A stretch of 64,000 nucleotides of DNA from an uncultured Arenicella sp. GTDB lineage: Bacteria; Pseudomonadota; Gammaproteobacteria; Arenicellales; Arenicellaceae. The stretch covers positions 1-64,000 of the forward strand of contig CANMNN010000010.1 in the NCBI GenBank assembly GCA_947499305.1, written 5' to 3'. Under the pieces are notes generated by a model. That model saw nothing but the letters and a program-made list of their open reading frames with translations, was not told the origin of the DNA and ran no database searches. A program made the position numbers and the translations under genes. Within the stretch, counting starts at the first letter, position 1, and the number at the start of each line of letters is the position of its first letter. Shown here in pieces: positions 1 to 9,163 of the stretch.

Positions 1-252
1 AGTAAAAAAGCCGCTCCTAAAAAGGTTGCTAAAAAAACTGCCAAGAAAGTCACTAAAAAGGCGACCAAAAAAGTAGCCAAGAAGGCCGCTAAAAAAGTTA
101 CCAAAAAGGTAAGTAAAAAAGCCGCTCCTAAAAAGGTTGCTAAAAAAACTGCCAAGAAAGTCACTAAAAAGGCGACCAAAAAAGTAGCTAAGAAGGCCGC
201 TAAAAAAAAAGTAGCTAAAAAAGCTGGTTTGAGTATCCCTAAACCTTTTTAG
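1..252 (+). CDS. Lysine/alanine-rich histone H1-like protein (C-terminal part, cut by window edge)
   Basis: The first 252 bases read through in frame 1 to a TAG stop and give about 83 residues that are almost only Lys, Ala, Thr and Val, in a repeating pattern of small residue pairs followed by KK. The last residues are AGLSIPKPF. The start lies left of the window. The frame contains two copies of a 37-codon (111-bp) unit, at 1-111 and 112 onward, nearly identical at the nucleotide level. Proteins of this composition are known in bacteria as histone H1-like, DNA-binding or nucleoid-associated proteins; binding DNA or RNA through the positive charge is the inferred role. A strong terminator follows directly. 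Confidence is high that it is coding and moderate on function. Confidence 0.8.
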   Translation, partial: SKKAAPKKVAKKTAKKVTKKATKKVAKKAAKKVTKKVSKKAAPKKVAKKTAKKVTKKATKKVAKKAAKKKVAKKAGLSIPKPF

Positions 253-267
253 GCTAACTAGTCTTCG

Positions 268-297
268 AAAAGCCACTGCTTAAGCAGTGGCTTTTTT
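268..297 (+). terminator. Rho-independent terminator after the H1-like gene
   Basis: A perfect 22-bp palindrome (AGCCACTGCT and its complement, 271-292) is flanked by an A run on the left and a run of six T on the right. It lies 19 bases after the stop codon of the lysine-rich gene and before nadA, so it separates the two transcription units. Confidence 0.9.
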
Positions 298-371
298 ATG
301 CCCGCTTAACACCCAAGTAAAATAAGCTGTGATACGATAAACGGGTATCAGTAGTTTATCTGGAGAACACC

Positions 372-1463
372 ATGTCAAAAGCCTTAGACGTTCCAAAAAG
401 CCTGGAAGTCGAAATCAACGACACCGCCGCAATCGCTCGCTCTGTCACACATAGCTCGCTTGGCGACCAAGCTGAAGCAGACCTTAAAGCGCGTTTACTT
501 AAGCAACTTAAGGAGCAGGATGCGATTCTTGTATCTCATTATTACGTTGATGACGATCTTCAGGACTTAGCCGAAGAAAGCGGCGGAAAGGTTGCAGACT
601 CGCTCGAGATGGCGCGCTATGCATACGAACATGAAGCAAGCACAATCGTAGTCGCGGGCGTAAAATTCATGGCTGAGACGTCAAAGATTTTGAGCCCTGA
701 AAAGCGAGTACTGCTTCTTGATAGCGACGCCGAATGCTCACTCGACATCGGCTGCCCTATCGATGAGTTCTCAGCATTTTGTGATCAACACCCAGACCGA
801 ACCGTGGTTGTTTACGCCAATACTAGCGCCGAAGTTAAAGCTCGAGCTGATTGGGTGGTCACCTCGTCTATTGCACTGGAAATTTGCACACATCTTCGCG
901 ATAAAGGTGAAAAAATTATCTGGGGACCTGATCGCTTTCTCGGCGGCTATATCCAAAAAGAAACGGGCGCTGATATGATTATGTGGCAAGGGTCTTGCAT
1001 CGTGCACGAAGAATTCAAAGCCGAAGCATTGTTATCTATGAAGCAAGAGCACCCAGATGCCGCGGTATTGGTTCACCCCGAGTCACCGATGAGTGTTGTC
1101 GATTTAGCCGACGTAGTAGGCTCAACCAGCAAAATTCTCAACGCAACCCGCGAGCTGCCAAACAAGAAATTTATCGTCGCTACCGAAGACGGCATCTTTC
1201 ACAAGATGAAGCAATATTCGCCTGACAAAGAGTTTATTGCGGCACCGACCGCGGGAAGCGGAGCAACATGTCAAAGCTGCGCGCAGTGTCCATGGATGAA
1301 AATGAACGACCTGCAACGGCTCGAAAAAGTACTTGCGACCGGTGATAATGAGATAAAAATAAACGAAGAAGTTCGAGCTAAAGCTGAACGCTCACTAAAG
1401 CGCATGGTCGACTTCGCCAATGAGCATATTAAGCCCGGCATGAAAGTGACAGGAAACGCCTAG
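372..1463 (+). CDS. nadA: Quinolinate synthase NadA
   Basis: Quinolinate synthase condenses iminoaspartate with dihydroxyacetone phosphate to quinolinate in de novo NAD synthesis in the cytoplasm. The 363-residue protein follows the E. coli-type NadA closely: [15 protein letters not shown] near residue 55, [11 protein letters not shown] near 120, [11 protein letters not shown] near 205 and [13 protein letters not shown] near 298. C122, C209 and C306 correspond to the three cysteines that bind the catalytic [4Fe-4S] cluster, and C300/C303 form the extra C-x2-C-x2-C seen in the enterobacterial form. The ATG is preceded by a TGGAG ribosome-binding site about 8 bases upstream. No nadB or nadC lies next to it, so it appears to be a single-gene unit between the terminator at 268-297 and a hairpin at 1483-1518. 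Confidence 0.97.
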   Translation: MSKALDVPKSLEVEINDTAAIARSVTHSSLGDQAEADLKARLLKQLKEQDAILVSHYYVDDDLQDLAEESGGKVADSLEMARYAYEHEASTIVVAGVKFMAETSKILSPEKRVLLLDSDAECSLDIGCPIDEFSAFCDQHPDRTVVVYANTSAEVKARADWVVTSSIALEICTHLRDKGEKIIWGPDRFLGGYIQKETGADMIMWQGSCIVHEEFKAEALLSMKQEHPDAAVLVHPESPMSVVDLADVVGSTSKILNATRELPNKKFIVATEDGIFHKMKQYSPDKEFIAAPTAGSGATCQSCAQCPWMKMNDLQRLEKVLATGDNEIKINEEVRAKAERSLKRMVDFANEHIKPGMKVTGNA

Positions 1464-1756
1464 CATTGATCGTCACTCTGAACCAGCGCAGTGATTCGAA
1501 CTGGACTCGCTGCGCTGGAAATCCAAGAATTATAATTCGAAGCCTTGGCACTCCTTAAGCAGCTAGACCGCAAAGCGTTGTGATAACAAAACTATCGACA
1601 TCTTACCCCACTCTGCTGCCATCTAAAGCCTGAACAGCAAGTCGAATGGGCCTCTATGACTAAACTATTTCGCAGATTTTTAGTCGTACATCACGAGCAC
1701 CATCATACAATCCCGTAAAATAGATTTTTCAAGACTAGGCTTTTAGACTACACGCA
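1464..1756. other. nadA-hemH intergenic region with a 9-bp-stem hairpin
   Basis: These 293 bases hold no gene I can support. CCAGCGCAG (1483-1491) pairs perfectly with CTGCGCTGG (1510-1518) across an 18-base loop, 20 bases after the nadA stop. It lacks a T run, so it may be a weak terminator or an mRNA-end stabilising hairpin. The promoter of hemH should lie further right but no strong -35/-10 pair is evident. Confidence 0.5.
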
Positions 1757-2755
1757 ATGAAATACCACGGCACAGAAACGGATATTACTAACAGCAACGC
1801 GAAAATCGGCGTCCTTCTAATTAATCTAGGTACTCCAGATAGGCCTGTTTGCCCTGGCTTACGTGACTATTTAGGCGAGTTTTTGATGGACCCTAGGGTA
1901 ATCGAGCTGCCGAAGTTTTTTAGAGCAATTCTAGTTAAAGGGATCATCGTCAATTTTCGCTCTCACAAAAGCGCTGCTACCTATCGAGAAATTTGGACCG
2001 AAGAAGGCTCACCACTCTTGATCAACAGCATGAGTTTGGGTGAAAAAACAGCTAAGCGCCTTGGTGATAAATTTGACGTTGAAGTTGCCATGCGTTACGG
2101 CAACCCGAGTGTAGATGAAAAGGTAAAGGCTCTTCATGACCGCGGTGTGCGCGAGATTGTCGTTGTACCTTTGTACCCACAATATAGCGGCAGCACAAAC
2201 GGCTCGACGTTCGATGCTGTAGCTCAAGCTTTATCAAAACAACGATGGGTTCCAAATCTAAGATTTGTCAGTGATTACTATCAATATGATAGCTATATCA
2301 AAGCCATTGGTGACTCCATTCTCAAACACTGGCAAGAACATGGCCGCAATCAAAAGCTTGTAATGTCGTTTCATGGTGTGCCGAAAAAATACATCACACG
2401 TGGAGACCCCTACCAATCTCAGTGTACTGATAGCGCAAGACGCATTGCCGATTACCTAAAATTGGCCGACGAGGAATGGCAATTAGTATTCCAATCGCGC
2501 TTTGGTGCCGAAGAATGGCTACAGCCATACTGCGACCAAACTCTCAAAAACTATCCCTCACAAGGCGTAAAATCGATCGACATGATTTGTCCGGGCTTTA
2601 GTGCTGATTGTCTTGAAACCCTCGAAGAAATTGAAGGCGAAAACAAAGAATACTTTATGCACGCAGGGGGGGAACGCTATTCGTATATCCCATGTTTGAA
2701 TGATTCAGACGCCCACGCGGACTTGATGGCGGAGATTATCAAAGACAAACACTAG
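1757..2755 (+). CDS. hemH: Ferrochelatase HemH
   Basis: Ferrochelatase inserts Fe2+ into protoporphyrin IX, the last step of heme synthesis, at the cytoplasmic face of the inner membrane. The 332-residue product has the family landmarks: GVLLINLGTPDRP near residue 18, VVPLYPQYSGSTNGS near 136, LVMSFHGVPKKYI near 201 with the catalytic His206, and the ICPGFSADCLETLEEI segment near 277 with the conserved acidic residues (E287, E290). Length fits the proteobacterial enzyme. The ATG has no obvious Shine-Dalgarno sequence. The next gene is convergent, so hemH is a single-gene unit. Confidence 0.97.
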   Translation: MKYHGTETDITNSNAKIGVLLINLGTPDRPVCPGLRDYLGEFLMDPRVIELPKFFRAILVKGIIVNFRSHKSAATYREIWTEEGSPLLINSMSLGEKTAKRLGDKFDVEVAMRYGNPSVDEKVKALHDRGVREIVVVPLYPQYSGSTNGSTFDAVAQALSKQRWVPNLRFVSDYYQYDSYIKAIGDSILKHWQEHGRNQKLVMSFHGVPKKYITRGDPYQSQCTDSARRIADYLKLADEEWQLVFQSRFGAEEWLQPYCDQTLKNYPSQGVKSIDMICPGFSADCLETLEEIEGENKEYFMHAGGERYSYIPCLNDSDAHADLMAEIIKDKH

Positions 2756-2787
2756 AGCAGTCAGCAGGCCCTGAAAAATCCGGCGCA

Positions 2788-2806
2788 GGCGACCATATTT
2801 GTCGCC
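2788..2806. terminator. Hairpin between convergent hemH and the next gene
   Basis: GGCGAC (2788-2793) and GTCGCC (2801-2806) form a 6-bp stem with a 7-base loop, placed between two convergent stop codons. There is no T run on either side, so this is only a possible shared terminator. Confidence 0.35.
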
Positions 2807-2819
2807 CTCAAACCATAAC

Positions 2820-3329
2820 TTAATTCAGTTGCTCTTGTTGTTGGCGCAGTTCCAGTTCGCGTTTGCGAAGCTCTAACTGACGTTCACGCAATTCTATTTT
2901 TTTCTGCTGATTTGCCATGAATTCTTCTTCAAGATTTGCCCGCTCAGCGTCAGCTTTTAACTGAGCCTCGCTTGGTGCAGTCGTAGGTGCTTTAGATGGA
3001 GTCTCAATTGCAACAGCAGAGGGGGCGCTCATTAAGCATGCCTTGGTCGCAGCTTCAATTCGATCTTCGGAACACTCTCTCTGGTCGCCATTTACACACC
3101 AAAGCTCACTTCCCTTTATTCGATGAATGTAACGTGGCTCAGGACCTGTGTTGCATTTAATTTGAAGCTTTTTGTATTCTTTACCTGAGACGTCCTTGTA
3201 GTCATCGCCAAGATTTTTCAAGGAATATACGGGTTGAATTTTTGTGCCATAGGCACTGCCACTGAACGTTACGCAGATGATGAAACCCACAACTAGGCTC
3301 ATGACGAGATAAACAGACTTTACTACCAT
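2820..3329 (-). CDS. Exported protein with C-terminal charged coiled coil, unknown function
   Basis: I do not recognise a family. The 169-residue product has a hydrophobic N-terminus (about residues 5-25, ending in SGSAYG) that looks like a signal peptide. A central part contains paired cysteines (KCNTGPEPRY, LWCVNGDQREC, TKACL), and a Glu/Gln/Arg/Leu-rich tail of about 50 residues with KIELRERQLELRKRELELRQ-type heptads is predicted to be a long coiled coil. The cysteines and export signal suggest a disulphide-stabilised periplasmic domain. A GGTGAAG ribosome-binding site precedes the ATG. It converges with hemH and stands alone. Confidence 0.75.
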   Translation of the reverse strand: MVVKSVYLVMSLVVGFIICVTFSGSAYGTKIQPVYSLKNLGDDYKDVSGKEYKKLQIKCNTGPEPRYIHRIKGSELWCVNGDQRECSEDRIEAATKACLMSAPSAVAIETPSKAPTTAPSEAQLKADAERANLEEEFMANQQKKIELRERQLELRKRELELRQQQEQLN

Positions 3330-3475
3330 ACTTCACCAAATCTAAAAGTTTACCCGTTACTACTTTTTTGTAGTTCTTATTATTATTGGACACATGATAC
3401 ACAACTGTCCTATAAATTCAAAGAGAATGTATTCGCGCCCTCTTTTGAGCCAACGATACATCGTACAGATAGCCT

Positions 3476-4339
3476 TTAACTGAGTGTCCGTATGGGCAAT
3501 GATGCCATCTCAATCCCTTCACGCTTAAATTCCCGCAACAAACTCTCCAGCACGGTCGAACGCAAAGTGGTCCGAGTGGTTACGTCCAGTAAACGATAAC
3601 GCGCTTCATACAACACACCAGATAGCATATGCCCCTGGTCATCATCCCAAATTGAGCGTATCACCACTGTGGTAGTCCCATCGATGATACCATCAACTTT
3701 CTCGATGGCCGCTATAGTAGTCGCCTTAACCTGCTCAGGGTCAGCACTGTAATCAGTTTGAAAGCGCACTCGAGCACGAACCGGTTGTGGGTCAATCGAA
3801 AAGTTCTTGATTGTCGAGGCTGCGAGCACAGCATTGGGATAGTTGACGATAACACCGTCTGTATTACGAATTGTTGTTCGCCTTAAGCCAATATCGACGA
3901 CATCACCCCATCCGCCCCAATGCTTGCCAATTTTATCGATAATAATTCGATCACCAATTCTAATTGGGCGATCAGCGATTAAGAAGATGCCAGCCAATAT
4001 ATCCGCGAGAGTTTCTTTTGCAGCTAAGCCGATCGCGATACCAAAAATACCAGCCCCAGCGAGTACTGGGCCAACCTGAATGCCGTTAATTCTAAGCACC
4101 CAGACCAAGCCGGCAAACATCGCCACTAGCCACAAAAATTGCTTCAGAAAATGAACTAAGCGATCATCGAAGTCGTTATCAGTTTTAGCAGCTAATAGTT
4201 CGAGGCGGCGGAGCAACACGAAACGCACCAAATAAAAACCGATAACCGTGGCGACCAAAGCTAAAAACGATTGCGCGATCGCTGGCATACCCACCCATGT
4301 ATTGCTTAACTGATCGCTAAGCTGAGTCATTCTATTCAT
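3476..4339 (-). CDS. Small-conductance mechanosensitive channel, MscS family
   Basis: MscS channels open under membrane tension and release solutes on osmotic downshock. The protein (about 287 residues) has three membrane segments in the first ~125 residues; the pore-lining third helix carries the Gly/Ala pattern GPVLAGAGIFGIAIGLAAKE. The signature DILAGIFLIADRPIRIGDRI that opens the cytoplasmic beta domain follows. The C-terminal part matches the MscS alpha-beta vestibule. A GTG and an ATG lie upstream in frame, but AAGGAG sits 8 bases before the ATG at 4339, which I chose. It is 28 bases from the next minus-strand gene and may be its operon partner. A second, different MscS gene lies at 25792-26970. 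Confidence 0.93.
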   Translation of the reverse strand: MNRMTQLSDQLSNTWVGMPAIAQSFLALVATVIGFYLVRFVLLRRLELLAAKTDNDFDDRLVHFLKQFLWLVAMFAGLVWVLRINGIQVGPVLAGAGIFGIAIGLAAKETLADILAGIFLIADRPIRIGDRIIIDKIGKHWGGWGDVVDIGLRRTTIRNTDGVIVNYPNAVLAASTIKNFSIDPQPVRARVRFQTDYSADPEQVKATTIAAIEKVDGIIDGTTTVVIRSIWDDDQGHMLSGVLYEARYRLLDVTTRTTLRSTVLESLLREFKREGIEMASLPIRTLS

Positions 4340-4367
4340 CCCCATCACTCCTTTAAAAGATATCTAA

Positions 4368-5045
4368 TCAAGCACCCCAAGATTGGCGCCGAGGACGACG
4401 TGCAATCGACAGAATCCAACCTAACAGCAAACCAATTAGGACCGTACCACCACCAAGAACGTACCAGCGTTTTGCGCTTTGATCTTTTAAGACTTCATTC
4501 TCGATGCGAATATCATCCAATTGCAACAACAATTGCTGAACCTCGCTTTCAAGTTTGGCGCTACGCTGCGATAAGTTTACCGCATCAGCAGAGACCGCTT
4601 TTATTTCAGCCAACTCTTGTGAAGCCGTTTTAAATTGATTTGTGAGCTGAGTATTTTGCTTGATCAACTCCTGATTTTCTTCTTGAGAACTGGCTAATAG
4701 GGCTTGCAGCTCTCCGGGCTTAGACCGCAGCTGCGCTAGCTGACTTTCGAGGCTTTTAACGCGGCTCCTCGCGGATCTACTTGTGCTTAGAAACCGTGTC
4801 AATACGTAACCAATTTTACCGGTGCTGGTCTGAACTTGGCTATGGCCGTTACCCGCATCTTCACGTAATACTTCAAGCCGAGTACCGCTATTTAAAGAGT
4901 CTACAATTTTATTTCGTGTGCTCGGGCCCGTTCTGAGCATTACTTTGAAATCATCGGTAACGTAACGAGTTTGAGCGTGGGCAACGTCGCTAAGAAATAG
5001 TGTGACGATTAAAAAAAATATTACTGCAATGGTTTTATTATTCAT
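4368..5045 (-). CDS. SH3-domain, coiled-coil, membrane-anchored envelope protein (YgiM-like)
   Basis: The layout is signal peptide (residues 1-24), bacterial SH3 domain (about 27-90, containing VMLRTGPSTRNKIVDSLNSG), a long Gln/Leu/Ser-rich coiled coil (about 95-190) and a single C-terminal membrane helix (WYVLGGGTVLIGLLLGWIL) followed by RRPRRQ. This order and the length of 225 match the TIGR04211/YgiM family of Gram-negative SH3 proteins, thought to sit in the periplasm anchored in the inner membrane; the exact function is unknown. The MscS gene follows 28 bases downstream on the same strand. Confidence 0.9.
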   Translation of the reverse strand: MNNKTIAVIFFLIVTLFLSDVAHAQTRYVTDDFKVMLRTGPSTRNKIVDSLNSGTRLEVLREDAGNGHSQVQTSTGKIGYVLTRFLSTSRSARSRVKSLESQLAQLRSKPGELQALLASSQEENQELIKQNTQLTNQFKTASQELAEIKAVSADAVNLSQRSAKLESEVQQLLLQLDDIRIENEVLKDQSAKRWYVLGGGTVLIGLLLGWILSIARRPRRQSWGA

Positions 5046-5161
5046 TATTAGCGAGGTGCATGGCGTAGCTTAAAGGCCATATTATACTCACCAAACGCTG
5101 TGCTAAAAACCTACTAAACGAATAGTTAGAATCGGCTTTTTTGCGCTTACCCGGTAAATAG

Positions 5162-6544
5162 CTACTCTAAATCAAGGTCTTTGAGCTTTCGGGTAAGGGT
5201 ATTGCGTCCCCAGCCCAATAGTTTAGCCGCATTCTGCCGATGCCCACTTGTATGATCGAGCGCCACTTTAAGCATGATAGCTTCGAATCGTTTTAACAGA
5301 TCGTCGAGCACATCTTGTTGCCCCATATTGAGCTTTTGCCTAACCAGCTTTGATAAAGCGGCTTCCCAGTCTTGTGGCACTACCTCGGCTGACGCACCCA
5401 GTACTTCTTTGGGCAAGTCTTCCACACTAACCATATTCGCTGGCGCCATAACAGTAATCCAGCGGCAAATATTCTCTAACTGACGCACATTGCCTGGCCA
5501 GTCATAAGCCATCATCTTAACCAAAGCATCTTCTGACAATACCTTCATTTCAACTTGCAACTCTTCAGCCGACGTTCGTAAAAATCGTTTCGCCAACAGG
5601 GGTACATCTTCGGCGCGTTCTCGTAATGATGGAATATCGATCCGAATCACATTTAGCCGATGATACAAATCCTCACGAAAGTGTCCCTGCTGGACTTGCT
5701 TTTCTAGATCACGATTCGTAGCCGCCAGAACACGAACATTAACAGACACGAGATCACGCCCACCGACTCGATAAAAACGTCGATCAGATAAAACCCGCAA
5801 TAGTCGAGTTTGCAAGTCGGCACTCATTTCACCGATCTCATCCAAAAACAAGGTGCCGCCGTCGGCCTGCTCAAAACGCCCTTTACGCTGAGCTTGTGCA
5901 CCAGTAAACGCACCCTTTTCATGACCAAACAATTCAGACTCTAGTAGCTCAGCAGGGATTGCCGCGATATTTATCGCCACAAATGGGTTACTGGCCCGCG
6001 GGCTGTGGTGATGCAATGCGTTAGCAACGAGCTCCTTACCGGTACCTGACTGGCCACAAACCATAACGTTAATATTTGACTTTGCGAGACGGCCAATAGC
6101 GCGAAATACCTCTTGCATCGCCGGCGCTTCGCCAATGATTTCGACTTCATCGTCAAATTCTTCTTCTTGCCTAGCTTCGGCGCCCTTTGGCTCGACTGCA
6201 CGGCGAACTAAGCGAACAGCCTCGTCCAGGTCAAACGGCTTTGGAAGATATTCAAACGCACCGCTTTCGTAACTTGCTAACGCACTGTCTAGATCCGTAT
6301 GTGCCGTCATTACTATCACGGGAATCTCAGAGTGCTTATCGTGCAAAATTTTAGCTAACTCTAAGCCACTCATACCCGGCATTCTAATGTCGGTCATAAG
6401 CACCTCAGGTAAATCCGCTTCTAAGCTAGCGAGGGCCGATTCAGCATCTTCAAAATCGCTAACATCAAAGCCTCCAGCCCTAAGAGCTCGAGCCAAAACC
6501 CAACGAATTGATGAGTCGTCGTCTACAATCCAAACCTTATGCAT
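5162..6544 (-). CDS. ntrC: Nitrogen regulator NtrC (NR-I), sigma-54 activator
   Basis: NtrC is the response regulator of the NtrBC system; when phosphorylated it drives sigma-54 promoters under nitrogen limitation. The 460-residue protein shows the receiver domain (1-120) with phospho-acceptor D52 in LMTDIRMPG, and the AAA+ domain with Walker A GQSGTGKE, the sigma-54-contacting ESELFGHEKGAFTGA segment and the Walker B GGTLFLDEIGEM. A Fis-type helix-turn-helix (HRQNAAKLLGWGRNTLTRKL) ends it. It starts 2 bases after the ntrB stop, so the two are co-transcribed. NtrC-type boxes at 7684-7700, 9567-9583 and 9597-9613 are its predicted targets. Confidence 0.98.
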   Translation of the reverse strand: MHKVWIVDDDSSIRWVLARALRAGGFDVSDFEDAESALASLEADLPEVLMTDIRMPGMSGLELAKILHDKHSEIPVIVMTAHTDLDSALASYESGAFEYLPKPFDLDEAVRLVRRAVEPKGAEARQEEEFDDEVEIIGEAPAMQEVFRAIGRLAKSNINVMVCGQSGTGKELVANALHHHSPRASNPFVAINIAAIPAELLESELFGHEKGAFTGAQAQRKGRFEQADGGTLFLDEIGEMSADLQTRLLRVLSDRRFYRVGGRDLVSVNVRVLAATNRDLEKQVQQGHFREDLYHRLNVIRIDIPSLRERAEDVPLLAKRFLRTSAEELQVEMKVLSEDALVKMMAYDWPGNVRQLENICRWITVMAPANMVSVEDLPKEVLGASAEVVPQDWEAALSKLVRQKLNMGQQDVLDDLLKRFEAIMLKVALDHTSGHRQNAAKLLGWGRNTLTRKLKDLDLE

Positions 6545-6546
6545 AA

Positions 6547-7617
6547 CTAATCTCCGTGACCATTCTCGTCGCCATTTAAGTAGGGTAGGTAAATCGAGAA
6601 ACAGGTTTTGCCATGATGATCTTCAAGCTGCACGACACCTTTGTGCCGCTGAACGATCTCTTGCGTGATAGATAAACCCAGACCAGTTCCCTCAGGGCGG
6701 CCAGTAATAAGAGGGTCAAATAGTGTATTTTTAATTTCATGTGGCACGCCGGGGCCGTCGTCCCAAATCTTGATTTTTAGCACTTGGCGATGCATAGCCT
6801 GATTGAGCGTCACAAATCGCTCGAATTGAGTAACAAAACCTAGCTTGATTTGCTTACTGCCCCGCTGGGCCTCAATGCCGTTTCCAACAATATTCAGAAC
6901 AGCCTGAATCAATTGCTCTTTGTCGGCTTTAATTTCTGGCAGCGCTGGATCGTAAAACCGCTGAATATTTAGAGCATCTGGCGATTTAACTGATACTAAA
7001 TGCACTACATGCTCAAGCACTTCATGGATATTAAGGTATTGTGGTTTAAGCTGTTCGCGAGAGCCCATTACTCGATCAACTAAACGCGTAAGACGGTCCG
7101 CCTCTTTAATTAGAATATCGGTTAATTCGTTCTGTGATGGCTCATCTAGCTCTCGATCAAGCAGTTGTGCAGCACCTCGAATACCGCCTAAGGGGTTTTT
7201 TATTTCGTGCGCTAAACCTCTCATCATCAAGCGAAACGCCTGTTGACGCTCTAATTGATTTTTCTCCCTCATGAAGCGAGAAATTCGGTTAATCAGATTA
7301 ATTTCTACAAGCACAAGCTGTTGATCTTCATCCATATTTGTCACACCAGAGAGCGTGACATCAACCAATGACTCCCGACCATTTACCTGAACAGACACTT
7401 CTCGCAACGTATATTGAGCATTGCTCTGTAAGCAATCGTCAATGCACTTGTGCACTGTCTCGTCATCTATTAGCTGACTCAGGGGCTGATTCATCAAATA
7501 GCGACGACTCTGGCAAAACAGAGTTTCTGCTGAAATATTAGCCAATAAAACCTGTCGGTCGCAATCGATAACGATTACGGCACATTCAAGACTTTCTATT
7601 AGCGAAGCGTAGTTCAT
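6547..7617 (-). CDS. ntrB: Nitrogen regulation sensor kinase/phosphatase NtrB (NR-II)
   Basis: NtrB is the cytosolic kinase/phosphatase that sets NtrC phosphorylation in response to PII. The 356-residue product has an N-terminal PAS domain (about 1-115), the phosphorylated H137 in the H box LAHEIKNPLGGIRGAAQLL, an N box (QAVLNIVGNGIEA), and ATP-lid motifs DDGPGVP and GTGLGLSI. It has no membrane segment, as expected. It forms a two-gene operon with ntrC. Upstream lie the glnA terminator and an NtrC-type box, as in E. coli, so autoregulation is likely. Confidence 0.97.
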   Translation of the reverse strand: MNYASLIESLECAVIVIDCDRQVLLANISAETLFCQSRRYLMNQPLSQLIDDETVHKCIDDCLQSNAQYTLREVSVQVNGRESLVDVTLSGVTNMDEDQQLVLVEINLINRISRFMREKNQLERQQAFRLMMRGLAHEIKNPLGGIRGAAQLLDRELDEPSQNELTDILIKEADRLTRLVDRVMGSREQLKPQYLNIHEVLEHVVHLVSVKSPDALNIQRFYDPALPEIKADKEQLIQAVLNIVGNGIEAQRGSKQIKLGFVTQFERFVTLNQAMHRQVLKIKIWDDGPGVPHEIKNTLFDPLITGRPEGTGLGLSITQEIVQRHKGVVQLEDHHGKTCFSIYLPYLNGDENGHGD

Positions 7618-7683
7618 TAAATAAAACCATTCTGAAAATTAGCCTGAGTGCATCTAGACGATGAGTCAAACAGACAAAGGAAT

Positions 7684-7700
7684 TGCACCAAAACGGTGCA
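7684..7700 (-). promoter_or_regulatory. NtrC-type box between glnA and ntrB
   Basis: TGCACCAAAACGGTGCA is a complete match to the 17-bp palindromic NtrC site TGCAC-Y-N5-R-GTGCA. It lies 67 bp upstream of the ntrB start, between the glnA terminator and ntrB, the position where E. coli NtrC represses the internal glnL promoter. Autoregulation of ntrBC is the inferred role. Confidence 0.85.
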
Positions 7701-7710
7701 CATTGAAGCA

Positions 7711-7740
7711 AAAAAACGCCTCGATCACTCGAGGCGTTTT
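7711..7740 (-). terminator. Terminator downstream of glnA
   Basis: AAAACGCCTCGA (7713-7724) pairs with TCGAGGCGTTTT (7729-7740) around a 4-base loop. Read on the minus strand it ends in six T. It starts 14 bases after the glnA stop and separates glnA from ntrBC. Confidence 0.92.
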
Positions 7741-7753
7741 CCTAGAACTTATC

Positions 7754-9163
7754 TTAGCAGCTGTAAGAGAAGTCGAATTCTACTGGATGCGTGTGCATAC
7801 GTAGCGCGTCTACTTCTTCTTGTTTCAACTCTAAGTAACCATCAATTGAGCTATCGGTGAATACTCCACCTGCTTTCAAGAACTCACGGTCGTTGTCTAG
7901 CGCATCTAGAGCGTAATCTAGGCCAGCCGCAACCGTTGGGATTTTAGCTTGCTCAGCCGCTGGCAACTCGTACAAATCTTCGTCAGCTGCATCGCCTGGG
8001 TGAATTTTGTTTTGGATGCCGTCAAGGCCAGCCATCAACATAGCTGAGAACGCCAGGTAAGGGTTAGCCGTTGAATCTGGGAAACGAATCTCAATACGAC
8101 GACCTTTCGGGTTCATAACGTATGGAATACGGCAAGAAGCAGAACGATTACGCGCTGAGTAAGCTAGCAATACCGGCGCTTCGAAGCCTGGTACCAAGCG
8201 CTTATAGCTGTTGGTAGAAGCGTTAGCGAAAGCGTTGATTGCTTTAGCGTGCTTGAAGATACCACCAATGTAGTACAAAGCAGTTTCGCTCAAACCACCG
8301 TAGCCGTCGCCAGCAAACATGTTTTGGCCGTCTTTAAAGATAGACTGATGCACGTGCATACCAGAACCGTTGTCGCCAACGATTGGCTTAGGCATGAAAG
8401 TTGCAGTCTTGCCGAACATGTGAGCCGTGTTATGAACAGCATATTTGAAGATTTGTACTTCGTCAGCCTTCTTAACTAGGGTGTTGAAGATAGTACCGAT
8501 TTCGCACTGACCAGCAGTCGCAACTTCGTGGTGATGTACTTCAGTTGGAACGCCCATGGCTTCTGAAGATTGGCACATTGCCGCACGTAGGTCATGCAAT
8601 GAATCAACCGGTGGTACTGGGAAGTAGCCGCCTTTCATACCAGGGCGATGGCCCATATTGCCACTGTCGTAGGCTTTGTCAGAGTTCCAAGCCGCTTCTT
8701 CAGAGTCGATCTCGAAGAAAGTGCCACGAGCTTCAGTTGAGAAACGAACGTCGTCAAATACGAAGAATTCGTTTTCTGGGCCAAAAAAGGCTGTATCACC
8801 GATACCAGTCTCTTTAAGGTAAGCTTCCGCACGCTTAGCGATTGAACGAGGGTCACGCTCGTAGCCAGCCATTGTGCTTGGCTCGATGATGTCACAACGA
8901 ATGTTCATTGTTTTGTCTTGAAAGAACGGGTCTACAACCGCAGTGCCTGGCTCAGGCATCAAGATCATGTCTGACTCGTTAATGCCCTTCCAACCGGCTA
9001 CTGATGAACCGTCGAACATTTTGCCTTCAACAAACGTATCTTCGTCAACTACTGAAGTTGGCACGGTTACGTGTTGCTCTTTACCGCGCGTGTCGGTGAA
9101 ACGAAAATCGATATACTTGATATCTTCTTCTTTAATCTGTTTTAGTACGTCTGAAGCTGACAT
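7754..9163 (-). CDS. glnA: Glutamine synthetase type I
   Basis: Glutamine synthetase makes glutamine from glutamate, ammonia and ATP and is the main ammonium-assimilating enzyme under nitrogen limitation. The 469-residue subunit has [13 protein letters not shown] near residue 50, the ATP-binding segment [10 protein letters not shown] near 265, the Glu-flap/arginine region [11 protein letters not shown] and the adenylylation site Tyr398 in [10 protein letters not shown], so activity control by GlnE is expected. A GAGG ribosome-binding site precedes the ATG. The gene has a sigma-54 promoter with two NtrC-type boxes and a leader of about 308 nt, and is followed by a terminator. Confidence 0.98.
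   Translation of the reverse strand: MSASDVLKQIKEEDIKYIDFRFTDTRGKEQHVTVPTSVVDEDTFVEGKMFDGSSVAGWKGINESDMILMPEPGTAVVDPFFQDKTMNIRCDIIEPSTMAGYERDPRSIAKRAEAYLKETGIGDTAFFGPENEFFVFDDVRFSTEARGTFFEIDSEEAAWNSDKAYDSGNMGHRPGMKGGYFPVPPVDSLHDLRAAMCQSSEAMGVPTEVHHHEVATAGQCEIGTIFNTLVKKADEVQIFKYAVHNTAHMFGKTATFMPKPIVGDNGSGMHVHQSIFKDGQNMFAGDGYGGLSETALYYIGGIFKHAKAINAFANASTNSYKRLVPGFEAPVLLAYSARNRSASCRIPYVMNPKGRRIEIRFPDSTANPYLAFSAMLMAGLDGIQNKIHPGDAADEDLYELPAAEQAKIPTVAAGLDYALDALDNDREFLKAGGVFTDSSIDGYLELKQEEVDALRMHTHPVEFDFSYSC

Noticed and set aside
1483-1518. Possible tRNA fragment or attachment site (TTCGAA inside a hairpin)
   Set aside because: The sequence around TTCGAAT does not form a T-arm stem (the second pair fails), and no other tRNA arm can be drawn. 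It is better read as a simple hairpin after nadA.
1546-1561. Sigma-54-like sequence TGGCACTCCTTAAGCA upstream of hemH
   Set aside because: The -24 part and the GC dinucleotide are right, but the TT before GC is AA, and it lies about 180 bp upstream of hemH with no activator box. Too weak to call.
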